NCBI GenBank assembly: GCA_026196495.1
Contig: JAPHSY010000033.1
Span: 62,001-126,000 of the forward strand
From: Magnetovibrio sp.
GTDB lineage: Bacteria > Pseudomonadota > Alphaproteobacteria > Rhodospirillales > Magnetovibrionaceae
Reading direction: 5' to 3'
DNA: 64,000 nt
The notes under the pieces are model-generated. The model made no database searches, was not told the origin of the DNA, and worked only from the letters and a program-made list of their open reading frames with translations. The position numbers were made by a program, and so were the translations under genes. This document shows, one piece after another, positions 18,755-28,018 of the stretch (its first letter is position 1; each line of letters opens with the position of its first letter).

Positions 18755-18879
18755 GGCGCAAGACATAATCTGCTTCGCCGCTCCATGCAATGGTTGCTTC
18801 ACGACTTGACAGAACTGGGGGGAGAAGGCTACCTCAACACATTCTATGTCCATAAAATAAGCAGGGGAAACGCTCACTC

Positions 18880-19323
18880 ATGGAACAATTTGAGACAGAC
18901 ACATTCAAAATCGTCCTGATTGGCGTCATGGTCATTGTTTTTTTGCGCTTTTTGCCGCGTATCAAAGCCAAATTATTAGGTATTCCCTTTGTCACGGCTG
19001 CGGATGTCAAACGCCGTATGGATGCGGGCGAAGAGCTTTTGGTGATTGATGTTCGCACTGCTGGTGAGTTCACTGGAAACTTAGGTCACATTCAAGGTGC
19101 CCTGAATTTGGATGCGAATGCTTTGGATGCGAAGCTCAAGGAGCTGGGTGAGCAAATTGAACCTTATAAAAGCGAACCCATTGTTGTGACATGCCGTACT
19201 GAAAACCGCTCTCCTGGGGCGGCACGGGTGTTGTTCCAAAATGGCTTTAAAAATCTAATGATTATGGGTGGCGGCATGAGCGGTTGGAACCGCGCAGGCT
19301 ATCCTGTCGCTTATAAGACGTAA
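18880..19323 (+). CDS. Membrane-anchored rhodanese-like sulfurtransferase domain protein
   Basis: A 147-residue protein with one N-terminal transmembrane helix (about 11-25: LIGVMVIVFLRFL) and a single rhodanese domain (about 40-143). The active-site loop CRTENRS has catalytic Cys105, and DVRTAGEFTGNLGHIQGALNL is the family signature. The six-residue loop fits sulfurtransferases that carry a persulfide on Cys. The sulfur donor or acceptor is not evident from context. It is divergent from trmFO. Confidence 0.9.
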   Translation: MEQFETDTFKIVLIGVMVIVFLRFLPRIKAKLLGIPFVTAADVKRRMDAGEELLVIDVRTAGEFTGNLGHIQGALNLDANALDAKLKELGEQIEPYKSEPIVVTCRTENRSPGAARVLFQNGFKNLMIMGGGMSGWNRAGYPVAYKT

Positions 19324-19341
19324 ATTTCCCGATGATATGCT

Positions 19342-19761
19342 TTAGACATCGGGGTCGCGTTGGACAAAATCACGGATACGAATATCAGAGGCCATGATAT
19401 GGCGCAGTAGCCAGACTTGTACCAAGCTGACAATTCCTGCCAAATCATCAATGCCATCACCATTAGCAACTTGTTTGGAAATGGTATCGATTTCCTTGCG
19501 GAGATCATTATGTTCAGCTATGTGCTGATCGATCTCAGGATAGCCAATATTGCGCATAATTTTTTCTTCATATGCAAAGTGATCAATTGCATGGTCCACC
19601 AATGCCTGAAAAGCCTTTTTCTTTTCGCTTAGCGGAATGGCTTCCATGGGCAACATATTGACAAGTTCTTGGAAAATGCTGATCAGCTCTTTGTGTTGAT
19701 CATCAATTGACGTGATATCAACAGTAAGTTTGTCTGACCATGTGAGAGCATTGTTTTTCAT
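19342..19761 (-). CDS. Bacteriohemerythrin
   Basis: A 139-residue single-domain hemerythrin, an oxygen-binding di-iron four-helix bundle in the cytoplasm. All seven ligands are present: His23, His61 and Glu65 (HxxxE), His80 and His84 (HxxxH), His121 and Asp126 (HxxxxD). Such proteins store or deliver oxygen, or sense it or NO, in microaerophilic bacteria. A very strong AAGGAGG ribosome-binding site lies 7 bases before the ATG, directly behind a GC-rich hairpin. The 3' ends of this gene and the rhodanese gene converge. Confidence 0.95.
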   Translation of the reverse strand: MKNNALTWSDKLTVDITSIDDQHKELISIFQELVNMLPMEAIPLSEKKKAFQALVDHAIDHFAYEEKIMRNIGYPEIDQHIAEHNDLRKEIDTISKQVANGDGIDDLAGIVSLVQVWLLRHIMASDIRIRDFVQRDPDV

Positions 19762-19785
19762 GTTATTTGCTCCTCCTTAGGGCCC

Positions 19786-19803
19786 GCGCGCGGGGCCGCG
19801 CGC
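19786..19803 (-). promoter_or_regulatory. GC-only hairpin in the hemerythrin 5' leader
   Basis: A perfect 8-bp stem, GCGCGCGG (19786-19793) with CCGCGCGC (19796-19803), in otherwise AT-rich intergenic DNA. It ends 13 bases before the strong Shine-Dalgarno sequence of the hemerythrin gene. It could be an mRNA stability or translational control element. The function is inferred. Confidence 0.6.
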
Positions 19804-19826
19804 CAGGGAGAGGTGATATTCCACCT

Positions 19827-19845
19827 CCTATAATTATAGGCCTAT
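19827..19845. repeat. Overlapping palindromes upstream of hemerythrin
   Basis: A perfect 14-bp palindrome CCTATAATTATAGG (19827-19840) overlaps a perfect 10-bp palindrome ATAGGCCTAT (19836-19845). The position upstream of the leader hairpin fits an operator or a minus-strand -10 element. No regulator is assigned. Confidence 0.45.
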
Positions 19846-19954
19846 GCGACCCCTAATTTACATACTAATCTGTGTGATTTGTTCGATTGCACCTATACGG
19901 TGATTTTGTTAAATAGTGTCTATTATATTTTGTGTTTGATGGGGTTGGAATTTA

Positions 19955-19993
19955 TGTGCGAAGTGGTAAGGTTTTTGTGTGCGAAGTGGTAAG
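19955..19993. repeat. 16-bp direct repeat upstream of CYTH-CHAD gene
   Basis: TGTGCGAAGTGGTAAG occurs twice, at 19955-19970 and 19978-19993, 23 bases start to start (about two helical turns). It lies 32 bases before the GTG start of the next gene. Likely a regulator binding site, identity unknown. Confidence 0.6.
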
Positions 19994-20025
19994 ATTGTCT
20001 CCATGACAGTCTGGGGGGCAGCACA

Positions 20026-21594
20026 GTGCATCATTCATCCGAAGACAGTACATCGGGCTTGGAAATTGAGCTGAAATTTGAACTTACAGCTGCAAATGTG
20101 CGACGTTTGATGCGCTCGTCACAATTGAAAAATTTGCAAGTTGGGCGTGCGCGCTCAAAGTTTTTACAAGCAACCTATTATGACACTCCTGATCACAAGT
20201 TGGCTCGACGCGGCATGTCTTTGCGGGTGCGCAAAGAAGGGCGCGTGTTTATCCAGTGTTTGAAGGCAGAAGCCCCCAATGGTTCTGTGACGGGATTTGC
20301 ACGTTACGAATGGGAATGGCTGGTTTCTGGGTTAGAACTCGACCTCAGTATTTTGCGTGGTGACAAGGATCTCAAGACACACCTAAAAGGTATCAATGTC
20401 AAAAAACTAATTCCCATTTACACCACGGATATTCGTCGACAATCGCGTGATCTTCACATGCCAGATGGTGGTGTCATCCTGTGCGAAATTGATCAAGGTA
20501 AAGTGATGGCAGCGGGCCGTGAAACGAACGTCTTTGAATTGGAATTGGAATACGTTTCTGGTTCCCATGATGAGTTGTTGTCAGTTGCCAACCTTATTAC
20601 GAACATCATTCCCGCACGGTTGTCGAACAGAACCAAAGCTTACCGTGGTCATGTGTTGTTTGAAGACAAAGGCTCGCCTTGGGTCACGGCGAACCACCCG
20701 ACTTTGTCTAAAAACGCAACGGCCGAAGATGTTTTGCGGGCCTCCGTCTTGGAGGGATTAAATCATCTGATTGCCAATGAAGATTGTGTTTTGGAACGCA
20801 ACCATGTTGAAGGTGTGCATCAAATGCGCGTTGCTGTACGGCGCATGCGATCAGTCATCACCACATACAAAAATCTATTGCCCAAAGGTTGTTTTGAAAA
20901 CTTAGCCGAACAGTTGAAACAAACAGCTAATGCATTGGGGCCTGCTCGTGATTGGGATGTGTTTTTGGGTTCCGTTTTAAAAGACGTTGTAAATGGATTT
21001 GATAAGGACGCAGGTTTGGCCTTGATGGTGGAACGTGCAGGTCAAAAACAAGTTGAAGCTTACCAAGCTGCCGAACAACTGATTCATAGTCCAGATTATG
21101 CCAAGATGTTGACCCAAATCTTAAATTGGGTGGCAACATCGGCGTGGAAAAAGGGTGGTAAGACCTCGGCTAAGCTGTCTGCCCCCGCAACGGAAACGGC
21201 CAAAGGCATCTTGAGCAAACGTCATGCGCGATTGTTGGGCGCGGGCAAAGGTCTTGCGGAACTTTCTACAGAACAACGTCATGCCCTGCGTATTGCCATT
21301 AAGAAAGCGCGTTATGCGGCTGCATTCTTTGCAGAGCTTTATCCCACCAAGCGCACCAAACCGTATTTGAAAGCTCTAAAAGTTTTGCAAGAAAGCTTGG
21401 GCCACTTAAACGATTTAGCCACGGCAGAGCATTTAATGAAGCAACTGACGGAAGGCCTAGAAGGTGATGATTTAGATAGCCTTGAACGTGCCAATGGCAT
21501 GGTGCAAGGTTGGTACATGCACGCACAAAGTTTGCGAGAAGATGATTTGCTCAAAGCCTGGAAAACATTTTCAAAACTGAAACCATTTTGGTGA
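20026..21594 (+). CDS. CYTH-CHAD domain protein (inorganic triphosphatase type)
   Basis: A 522-residue cytoplasmic protein. The CYTH domain (about residues 10-210) has the diagnostic ExExK motif (EIELK) and many paired charged residues that line the triphosphate tunnel. The CHAD domain (about 230-515) is helical and His-rich, with NHVEGVHQMRVAVRRMRS and ALRIAIKKARYAAAFF, as found in polyphosphate-associated proteins. CYTH enzymes of this kind hydrolyse inorganic triphosphate, and the CHAD part binds polyphosphate. GTG 20026 follows CTGGGGGG. The gene is monocistronic, with a 16-bp direct repeat upstream, and converges on uvrA. Confidence 0.92.
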   Translation: MHHSSEDSTSGLEIELKFELTAANVRRLMRSSQLKNLQVGRARSKFLQATYYDTPDHKLARRGMSLRVRKEGRVFIQCLKAEAPNGSVTGFARYEWEWLVSGLELDLSILRGDKDLKTHLKGINVKKLIPIYTTDIRRQSRDLHMPDGGVILCEIDQGKVMAAGRETNVFELELEYVSGSHDELLSVANLITNIIPARLSNRTKAYRGHVLFEDKGSPWVTANHPTLSKNATAEDVLRASVLEGLNHLIANEDCVLERNHVEGVHQMRVAVRRMRSVITTYKNLLPKGCFENLAEQLKQTANALGPARDWDVFLGSVLKDVVNGFDKDAGLALMVERAGQKQVEAYQAAEQLIHSPDYAKMLTQILNWVATSAWKKGGKTSAKLSAPATETAKGILSKRHARLLGAGKGLAELSTEQRHALRIAIKKARYAAAFFAELYPTKRTKPYLKALKVLQESLGHLNDLATAEHLMKQLTEGLEGDDLDSLERANGMVQGWYMHAQSLREDDLLKAWKTFSKLKPFW

Positions 21595-21598
21595 TGGG

Positions 21599-24451
21599 TT
21601 AAGCTCTTTTCTTCCGAGCTTTTTGTTTTTTCACATATGGCGCTAGATATTTTCCGGTATAGCTTTTCTTCACCTTGGCAACATCTTCGGGTGTGCCTTC
21701 TGCAACGATTTGACCACCTTTGGAACCACCTTCGGGGCCTAAGTCGATGATCCAATCGGCGGTCTTGATGACTTCGAGATTGTGCTCGATTACGATCATG
21801 GTGTTGCCTTGGTCCACCAATGTGTGCAGAACTTCCAGCAATTTATTGACGTCTTCGAAATGGAGCCCGGTTGTTGGCTCGTCCAGGATGTAGAGTGTTT
21901 TTCCCGTAGCTCTTTTTGACAGCTCTTTGGCTAGTTTTACGCGTTGGGCTTCGCCACCTGACAGTGTTGTGGCTTGCTGGCCTAAATGAATATAGCTGAG
22001 ACCTACTTGGTTGAGCGTTGCCATCTTATCCCGAATAGAAGGGACAGCTTTGAAGAACTCAACACCTTCTTCGACGGTCATGTCCAACACGTCAGCAATA
22101 TTTTTGCCGCGAAATTGAATTTCCAAAGTTTCACGGTTGTAGCGTTTTCCTTTGCACACATCACATTCGACATAAACGTCGGGCAGGAAGTGCATTTCGA
22201 TTTTGATGACGCCGTCACCTTTGCAGGCTTCACAACGCCCACCTTTAACATTGAAGCTAAAACGTCCGGCTTTGTAACCACGCCGTTGGGCTTCGGGTAA
22301 GCCCGCAAACCACTCACGGATGGGGGTGAAGGCACCTGTGTAAGTGGCGGGGTTGGAACGCGGTGTACGGCCGATGGGGGATTGATCAATATCGACAATT
22401 TTGTCGATCAACTCAATGCCGTCGATGCGTTCGTGTGCACCGGCATGTTTGCGCGCACCATGCAAACGACGTGCAAGTGCTTTGTACATGGTTTCAATCA
22501 CCAGTGATGATTTGCCACCACCGGATACACCGGTCACACAGGTAAACGTGCCAAGTGGGAAATTGACGTTGACGTTTTGCAGATTATTGGCTTGTGCGCC
22601 AATGACGGAAATGAATTGGTCCTTTTTACCCGGACGGCGTTTTTCGGGCAGGGGGACTTCCTTGGCACCTGTTAGGTATTGCCCCGTCAAGCTTTTTGGT
22701 TCTGCCATGACTTCTTCGGGTGTGCCGCGGGCGATGATCTCACCGCCGTGGATTCCAGCTCCCGGACCGATATCGATCAGGTAATCGGCCGTGCGAATGG
22801 CATCTTCGTCGTGTTCTACAACAATCACGGTGTTGCCCAAATCGCGCAGGCGTTTGAGGGTTTCCAACAAGCGATCATTGTCGCGCTGATGCAAGCCGAT
22901 GCTGGGTTCGTCCAAAACGTAGAGAACGCCAGTGAGTCCTGAACCGATTTGTGATGCTAAGCGGATGCGTTGGCTTTCGCCACCGGACAAGGTTCCCGAT
23001 GCGCGGGACAGGGTTAGGTATTCTAGGCCAACATTGACCAAGAAACCTAAGCGGTCATTAATTTCACGCAAAATGCGTCGTGCAATTTCACGTTGTTGTT
23101 TGGTCATGTCTTTTTTACAAGCACTAAACCACTTCGCGGCTTCATCAATGGACATATCTGTAATTTGGGAAACATTCATGCCGTCAATTTTTACAGCCAA
23201 TGCTTCCGGTTTCAGACGATGTCCGCCGCAGGCTTCACACTTAGTTACGGTTTGGTACTTACCCAGTTCATCGCGGACCCAATTGCTATCGGTTTCCAGC
23301 CAACGCCGTTCCATGTTGGGGATGACACCTTCAAACGGTTTGGTGACTTGATAGTTTTTGCGTCCATCGTCGTAACGCATGGTGACTTCTTCGCCGTTGG
23401 TGCCGTACAGAATGATATTTTGGATTTTCTCATCCAATTCGGCGAACGGGGTTTGCAGTTTGAATTCGTAGTGCAGCGCCAGACTGTCTAAGGTTTGGCT
23501 GTAGTACGGCGACGATGATCCTGCCCACGGTGCAATGACGCCCTGAGAAAGCGTTAGGCGATCATCAGGGATGACCAATTCTGGATCAAAATACATTTCC
23601 GTGCCCAAGCCATCACAGGACGGGCATGCGCCGAACGGGTTGTTGAACGAAAATAGCCGGGGCTCGATTTCCTCAATGGTGAAACCGGACACCGGACAGG
23701 CAAATTTGGCGGAGAAGGTGGTTAAGTCTCCTGTTTTAGCGTCTTCGGTGAAAGCTATGCCGTCTGCTAATGCAAGTGCGGTTTCAAAACTATCGGCTAA
23801 GCGGGTTTCAATGCCTTCTTTTACGGCCAAGCGGTCAACCACCACCTCGATGTTGTGTTTGACCTTTTTGTTGAGCGTTGGCACGTCTTCTATATCGTAA
23901 ATCTCACCATCGACTTTGATGCGTTGGAAGCCTTTTTGGGCAAGCTCTTTGATTTCTTTTTTATATTCCCCCTTACGGCCGCGCACGATGGGTGCCAACA
24001 GCAAAAGGCGGGTGCCTGTATCCATTGCCATGACCCGGTCAACCATTTGGCTGACCGTTTGGCTTTCAATGGGTAGGCCTGTGGCGGGTGAATGAGGTAT
24101 GCCGACGCGCGCCCACAACAGACGCATATAGTCATATATTTCCGTCACCGTACCGACGGTAGAGCGGGGATTGCGGCTGGTGGTCTTTTGTTCGATGGAA
24201 ATGGCTGGGCTGAGGCCTTCGATCAGGTCCACATCTGGTTTGGCCATCAATTCCAAAAATTGACGCGCATAGGCAGACAAGCTTTCCACATAGCGACGTT
24301 GTCCTTCGGCATAAATCGTGTCGAAGGCCAGTGAAGATTTCCCCGATCCTGATAATCCAGTAATCACAATCAGTTGATCGCGTGGAATTTGGACTTCGAC
24401 GTCCTTAAGATTGTGTTCGCGGGCACCGCTAACGTGAATAAAGTCTTGCAT
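21599..24451 (-). CDS. uvrA: UvrABC excinuclease subunit A
   Basis: UvrA, the DNA-damage sensor of nucleotide excision repair, 950 residues from the chosen start, the usual size. There are two ABC ATPase modules, with Walker A sequences [14 protein letters not shown] (about residue 33) and [14 protein letters not shown] (about 640), and two LSGGE signature motifs. Zinc-binding Cys groups are visible in [14 protein letters not shown] and [14 protein letters not shown]...CDVCKG. The conserved protein begins at ATG 24451 ([15 protein letters not shown]). A 43-residue in-frame extension upstream is unlikely to be translated. Confidence 0.98.
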   Translation of the reverse strand: MQDFIHVSGAREHNLKDVEVQIPRDQLIVITGLSGSGKSSLAFDTIYAEGQRRYVESLSAYARQFLELMAKPDVDLIEGLSPAISIEQKTTSRNPRSTVGTVTEIYDYMRLLWARVGIPHSPATGLPIESQTVSQMVDRVMAMDTGTRLLLLAPIVRGRKGEYKKEIKELAQKGFQRIKVDGEIYDIEDVPTLNKKVKHNIEVVVDRLAVKEGIETRLADSFETALALADGIAFTEDAKTGDLTTFSAKFACPVSGFTIEEIEPRLFSFNNPFGACPSCDGLGTEMYFDPELVIPDDRLTLSQGVIAPWAGSSSPYYSQTLDSLALHYEFKLQTPFAELDEKIQNIILYGTNGEEVTMRYDDGRKNYQVTKPFEGVIPNMERRWLETDSNWVRDELGKYQTVTKCEACGGHRLKPEALAVKIDGMNVSQITDMSIDEAAKWFSACKKDMTKQQREIARRILREINDRLGFLVNVGLEYLTLSRASGTLSGGESQRIRLASQIGSGLTGVLYVLDEPSIGLHQRDNDRLLETLKRLRDLGNTVIVVEHDEDAIRTADYLIDIGPGAGIHGGEIIARGTPEEVMAEPKSLTGQYLTGAKEVPLPEKRRPGKKDQFISVIGAQANNLQNVNVNFPLGTFTCVTGVSGGGKSSLVIETMYKALARRLHGARKHAGAHERIDGIELIDKIVDIDQSPIGRTPRSNPATYTGAFTPIREWFAGLPEAQRRGYKAGRFSFNVKGGRCEACKGDGVIKIEMHFLPDVYVECDVCKGKRYNRETLEIQFRGKNIADVLDMTVEEGVEFFKAVPSIRDKMATLNQVGLSYIHLGQQATTLSGGEAQRVKLAKELSKRATGKTLYILDEPTTGLHFEDVNKLLEVLHTLVDQGNTMIVIEHNLEVIKTADWIIDLGPEGGSKGGQIVAEGTPEDVAKVKKSYTGKYLAPYVKKQKARKKRA

Positions 24452-24636
24452 ATGTGGGATTCTTGTCTTTTTCGAGAGTTTGAGCGTTTTCAACTGCCTT
24501 AAGCCAGATTTAGACCCATGAGAAGTATCCGTAAAGAGGTGTATCCGTGTGTTTTCACATAAGAACGGGAAAACTGACAAAAAGCACTGGATTTACAGCG
24601 CCTAAATGGTGAGAATACCAACCTCAGGGAGGAGGC

Positions 24637-24729
24637 GTGATTAAATTGCGCCCCTGTGGGGGTATTTCACCACGTCCAAGTTCTTGGAATTTTATCAAGA
24701 ACGAGATGGGTATAAGCGTGGTGCTTTAG
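24637..24729 (+). CDS. Possible 30-aa leader peptide ahead of response regulator
   Basis: A short frame starts at GTG 24637, immediately behind an exceptionally strong purine stretch (AGGGAGGAGG). It encodes 30 residues (starts VIKLRPCGG) and stops at 24727-24729, 12 bases before the response-regulator ATG. That gene has only a poor ribosome-binding site of its own, so translational coupling is plausible. No similarity is recognised. The frame is short enough to arise by chance. Confidence 0.35.
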   Translation: MIKLRPCGGISPRPSSWNFIKNEMGISVVL

Positions 24730-24741
24730 ATGTGAGTATTT

Positions 24742-25311
24742 ATGTCTGATTACAACTTGTCGCGACTGAACTTCTTAATTGTCGATGACAATAAGCATAT
24801 GAGGGCTCTGGTGAAGAGCATCCTTCATGCGCTTGGGGTTAAGAACGTTCTCGAAGCTTCGGACGGCGCTGACGCGTTTAAAGAACTGCGTCATTTTCCC
24901 GCCGATGTCATCATCTGCGACTGGAATATGTCGCCATTGGATGGCTTGGACTTTGTGCGGATGGTGCGCACCGGTTCCGATAGCCCCAACCCATTTGTTC
25001 CCATCATTATGTTGACCGGGCACACGGAAATGAACCGTGTGATGGAAGCCCGCGATAGTGGTGTGCACGAGTTCTTGGCCAAACCCATTTCAGCGAAGAA
25101 GCTTTATTCGCGAATTCGCTCGATTATCGAAAATCCACGCCCATTTGTACGTGCAGGTTTGTATTTCGGTCCAGACCGCCGACGAAAAGCCAGCCCCAAT
25201 TACAATGGGCCGGAACGTCGTCAGTCCGAACAAGAAGGTGGTGGTAACGAAGGCGAAGTGGATGCTTCAGAACTCTCGCAAGATGAAATCAATGCCTTGC
25301 TGAACGGGTAA
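24742..25311 (+). CDS. CheY-like response regulator with FliM-like C-terminal peptide
   Basis: A 189-residue protein. The receiver domain (about 8-130) is complete: acidic pair DD15-16, phospho-acceptor Asp60 in IICDWNM, Thr in MLTGH and Lys in FLAKPIS. A tail of about 55 residues carries two related motifs (GPDRRRK and GPERRQ), then a Glu/Gly-rich stretch. It ends in ELSQDEINALLNG, which closely matches the LSQAEIDALLNG peptide at the N-terminus of FliM, the segment that binds phosphorylated CheY. This suggests a link to chemotaxis or the flagellar switch, but there are no motility genes nearby. An Hpt protein gene follows 53 bases later. Confidence 0.93.
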   Translation: MSDYNLSRLNFLIVDDNKHMRALVKSILHALGVKNVLEASDGADAFKELRHFPADVIICDWNMSPLDGLDFVRMVRTGSDSPNPFVPIIMLTGHTEMNRVMEARDSGVHEFLAKPISAKKLYSRIRSIIENPRPFVRAGLYFGPDRRRKASPNYNGPERRQSEQEGGGNEGEVDASELSQDEINALLNG

Positions 25312-25364
25312 GGCGAGCAAATATAATAATTGCGTATCATGCTCTACGTAGAGGAAGACCCTGA

Positions 25365-25850
25365 ATGTCAGACAATAAACCGCAAGCACAAGTGATAAAA
25401 CCGCCGCAGACTTTGCAAGGTAAAGTCGATAAGGGGGGGCCGGGTGCTGTTGATTTAGATGCCTTGGCGAAAGCGGAAGATGTCATTGCGAACCTTGCGG
25501 ATGATTATCTCAACTGGGTTCAAGAAGACCTAATGAAAATGGAAGCTGCTTTTACCAAAATGGAAAAGGGCGATGGCGATCCCAAAGAATTGTTGGACAA
25601 TATTTTCCAAGTTGCCCATGACATGAAAGGTCAAGGCGGTAGCTTTGGCTATGATTTGATGACCGCAATCGGTGATCAGCTTTGTCGCCTGGTGGAGAAA
25701 ATGGACAAAGTCGGCCCTCGTGAAATCGGCATGATCCGTGTTCATATTGATGCAATGAAAGTGATTATTACCAAGGAACTGAAAGGTGATGGTGGTGATG
25801 AAGGCCGACAATTGTTGATGGGTCTGAGTTTGGTCGGCGATAAGATCTAA
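25365..25850 (+). CDS. Hpt-domain phosphotransfer protein
   Basis: A 161-residue helical protein with a histidine phosphotransfer domain (about residues 38-135). The phospho-acceptor is His85 in VAHDMKGQGGSFGY, which matches the HxxKGxxxxxG Hpt signature. The first 30 residues are polar and probably flexible. It follows the response-regulator gene in the same direction and ends at a strong terminator, so the two probably form a phosphorelay pair. The feeding kinase is not next to them. GTGGTG-type repeats near the end encode GDGGDEG. Confidence 0.88.
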   Translation: MSDNKPQAQVIKPPQTLQGKVDKGGPGAVDLDALAKAEDVIANLADDYLNWVQEDLMKMEAAFTKMEKGDGDPKELLDNIFQVAHDMKGQGGSFGYDLMTAIGDQLCRLVEKMDKVGPREIGMIRVHIDAMKVIITKELKGDGGDEGRQLLMGLSLVGDKI

Positions 25851-25881
25851 CCTTCCACTGGAAAGCCCTGTGTTATTCAAA

Positions 25882-25914
25882 AGCCCCGCTGAGGACTTCA
25901 GCGGGGCTTTTTTT
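25882..25914 (+). terminator. Rho-independent terminator after RR-Hpt operon
   Basis: An 11-bp GC-rich stem, AGCCCCGCTGA (25882-25892) with TCAGCGGGGCT (25898-25908), followed by seven T. It slightly overlaps the end of the convergent winged-helix gene. Confidence 0.93.
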
Positions 25915-26470
25915 AATGCGATGTTTCTAGCTTTTCGCGAAAGGTTTCCAGCCAATTGAGGTGGGCCTCTAGCAATTCAATATCGTGATCAAGCCAGAGG
26001 CTCAGGAACCCTGGATCATCATCGTGTCGGGCGCGTAGATCATCCAACCGGGCCAGTTCCGTTTCACAATTTTCAATCAACAAATCGGCTTGTTCGCATT
26101 GATCACTGACATCCAGCAAATGCAAAAATCGTAGCTTTAGGGTGGTGATCAGTTTGTTGACCTCCCCCCCCGCAGATCGAATGCGTGATGTCATCAACGA
26201 TATCAGTTCTGCGGTGCCTTTGTCGGTAAGGCGCAGTTGGGAATCGTCTTCCATGCCAATGCCATTGATGGGTTCGACAAGGCCTTCAAATTTCAGCAGT
26301 TCAATGGATGTTCCCATGATGTCCAAAGATGGCCCTGTAATGCGGCTGGTGAAATTGCGAATGGCATTGGCCAGTTCACTGTAGCGCATGGGCTTATCCG
26401 ACAACGACAACGTCCCCAGCGCGCAAAGCCGGATCGCTTCCTTGGGCGTTAATGTGTTGTCGGCGAACAT
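25913..26470 (-). CDS. Putative winged-helix protein, function unknown
   Basis: A 185-residue soluble protein. The N-terminal half (about 8-95) looks like a PadR/MarR-style winged helix: TPKEAIRLCALGTLSLSDKPMRYSELANAI as the helix-turn-helix region and DDSQLRLTDKGTAEL as the wing. The C-terminal half (about 100-180) is a helical, acidic, coiled-coil-like region, probably for dimerisation. It may be a DNA-binding regulator, but the targets are unknown. Convergent with the RR-Hpt pair, with a stop that overlaps their terminator. I cannot place it in a named subfamily with confidence. Confidence 0.7.
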   Translation of the reverse strand: MFADNTLTPKEAIRLCALGTLSLSDKPMRYSELANAIRNFTSRITGPSLDIMGTSIELLKFEGLVEPINGIGMEDDSQLRLTDKGTAELISLMTSRIRSAGGEVNKLITTLKLRFLHLLDVSDQCEQADLLIENCETELARLDDLRARHDDDPGFLSLWLDHDIELLEAHLNWLETFREKLETSH

Positions 26471-26576
26471 GAGTTGCTCATATCTCCAAAAGAATCGTGC
26501 TCATTATAACCAACCGGGCCCTGGTGGTCACGGATGCTTTGAAGGGTATATATGGTGGAAATAGAGCAAAACAAAC

Positions 26577-26599
26577 GGCGGTCCTGGATCAGGACCGCC
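26577..26599 (-). terminator. Rho-independent terminator after hemA
   Basis: A perfect 10-bp stem, GGCGGTCCTG (26577-26586) and CAGGACCGCC (26590-26599), with a 3-base loop. On the minus strand it is followed by GTTTGTTTTG. It lies 22 bases past the hemA stop. Confidence 0.88.
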
Positions 26600-26621
26600 G
26601 CCGTTGTTGATAAGTGGTGCT

Positions 26622-27833
26622 TTATGCTGCGGCTTTGAGGCCCAAACGGCTCCACACTTCTTTGATTGCTTCGACCAGATGGTCGATATGTGCGTCGCTG
26701 TGGTGTGGTGTTGGTGTAAAGCGTAAGCGTTCTGTACCTCGTGCAACGGTTGGGTAGTTGATGGGCTGCACATAGATGTTGTGGCGTTCCATCAAGTCGT
26801 CAGAAGCTTGCTTGCACAGCACAGGATCACCCACCAATACAGGCACGATGTGGCTGACGCTGTCCATCACCGGAATACCAGCTTCGCGGAAGCGTTGCTT
26901 TAGTGTTGCCGCGCGCTCTTGGTGCTGTTCACGCAATTCGTTGTGGTTTTTCAAATGATTAACATTGGTTCGTGCAGCCGCAGCCACAGCCGGTGGCATA
27001 GAGCTGGAGAAGATAAAACCGGTGCCATAAGAGCGCACGAAGTCGCACATGGCTTTGGTGCCAGCAATGTAGCCACCAACCACACCAAAGGCTTTGGCGA
27101 GGGTGCCTTGGATAATGGTAATGCGGTCCATTTGGCCATCGCGTTCGGCAACGCCTGCGCCGCGTTGACCGTAGAGGCCTACTGCGTGGACTTCATCCAA
27201 GAACGTCATGGCGTTGTATTTGTCGGCCAAGTCGCAGATTTCTTTGATCGGGGCAATGTCGCCATCCATGGAATAGACGCTTTCAAAAGCGATCAGTTTG
27301 GGGCGATCGGGATCAATGGTTTTGAGGATATTTTCCAAATCTTCCAAATCGTTATGGCGGAACACATGTTTTTCCGCACGCGAATGGCGGATGCCTTCGA
27401 TCATGGAGTTGTGGTTGTCACCGTCAGAAATGATCACACAGCCTGGGATCATGGCACCGACGGTGGACAAGGTTGTCATGTTGGCAATCCAACCAGATTG
27501 GAACAACAAGGATGCTTCGGTCTGGTGGAGGTCAGCGAGTTCTTGTTCCAACAGTACGTGTTCGTGCATGGTTCCAGAAATGTTGCGGGTCCCGCCGGCA
27601 CCAACGCCATAACCACCCGCTGTGTCTTGCATGGCTTTGATGGCATCAGGGTTTTGGCCCATACCCATGTAATCGTTGGAACACCACACGGTGATCTCTT
27701 TGACCTCATCACCCATATGCACCATGGCATTGGGGAATTTGCCCGCTTGACGTTGTAGATCAGCAAAAACGCGATAACGTCCCTCAGCTTTAAGATCAGA
27801 GATTTTGTCAGCAAAGAACTGTTGGTAGTCCAT
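26622..27833 (-). CDS. hemA: 5-aminolevulinate synthase
   Basis: PLP-dependent condensation of glycine and succinyl-CoA to 5-aminolevulinate, the first step of haem synthesis by the Shemin pathway, a hallmark of alphaproteobacteria. 403 residues, normal length. PLP Lys lies in [14 protein letters not shown]. The Gly-rich [12 protein letters not shown] and [10 protein letters not shown] segments are typical. The start is ATG 27833 ([11 protein letters not shown]), with GGAGGA five bases before. An in-frame GTG 12 bases upstream lies in the ribosome-binding site itself and is rejected. The gene stands alone with its own terminator. An inverted repeat lies about 140 bases upstream. Confidence 0.97.
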   Translation of the reverse strand: MDYQQFFADKISDLKAEGRYRVFADLQRQAGKFPNAMVHMGDEVKEITVWCSNDYMGMGQNPDAIKAMQDTAGGYGVGAGGTRNISGTMHEHVLLEQELADLHQTEASLLFQSGWIANMTTLSTVGAMIPGCVIISDGDNHNSMIEGIRHSRAEKHVFRHNDLEDLENILKTIDPDRPKLIAFESVYSMDGDIAPIKEICDLADKYNAMTFLDEVHAVGLYGQRGAGVAERDGQMDRITIIQGTLAKAFGVVGGYIAGTKAMCDFVRSYGTGFIFSSSMPPAVAAAARTNVNHLKNHNELREQHQERAATLKQRFREAGIPVMDSVSHIVPVLVGDPVLCKQASDDLMERHNIYVQPINYPTVARGTERLRFTPTPHHSDAHIDHLVEAIKEVWSRLGLKAAA

Positions 27834-27969
27834 GTATTCCTCCACAAGGGCAGGCTTGGTGTGTGTCTATTGCGGGGAGGTCAAATCCACCAAACCAGCC
27901 TTATTCATTTTTTTAGAGCGACATCTTACTCGAATCGGGGGATTCAGGGCAACATTTCGCACAAAAAAT

Positions 27970-27987
27970 AGTGTAATTATTTACACT
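27970..27987. promoter_or_regulatory. Inverted repeat upstream of hemA, candidate operator
   Basis: Perfect 7-bp arms AGTGTAA (27970-27976) and TTACACT (27981-27987) are separated by 4 bases, in an AT-rich region between the aminotransferase end and hemA. The spacing fits a dimeric helix-turn-helix regulator. It does not match the FNR (TTGAT-N4-ATCAA) or standard CRP consensus. Confidence 0.5.
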
Positions 27988-28018
27988 TTCCTGTCTCATT
28001 AAGGCGAGAATGGGGCGC

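Noticed and set aside
26919-27758. Long plus-strand open frame (279 codons) opposite hemA
   Set aside because: It is an antisense shadow of the hemA coding strand; its protein has no family resemblance and no ribosome-binding site, while hemA is unambiguous.
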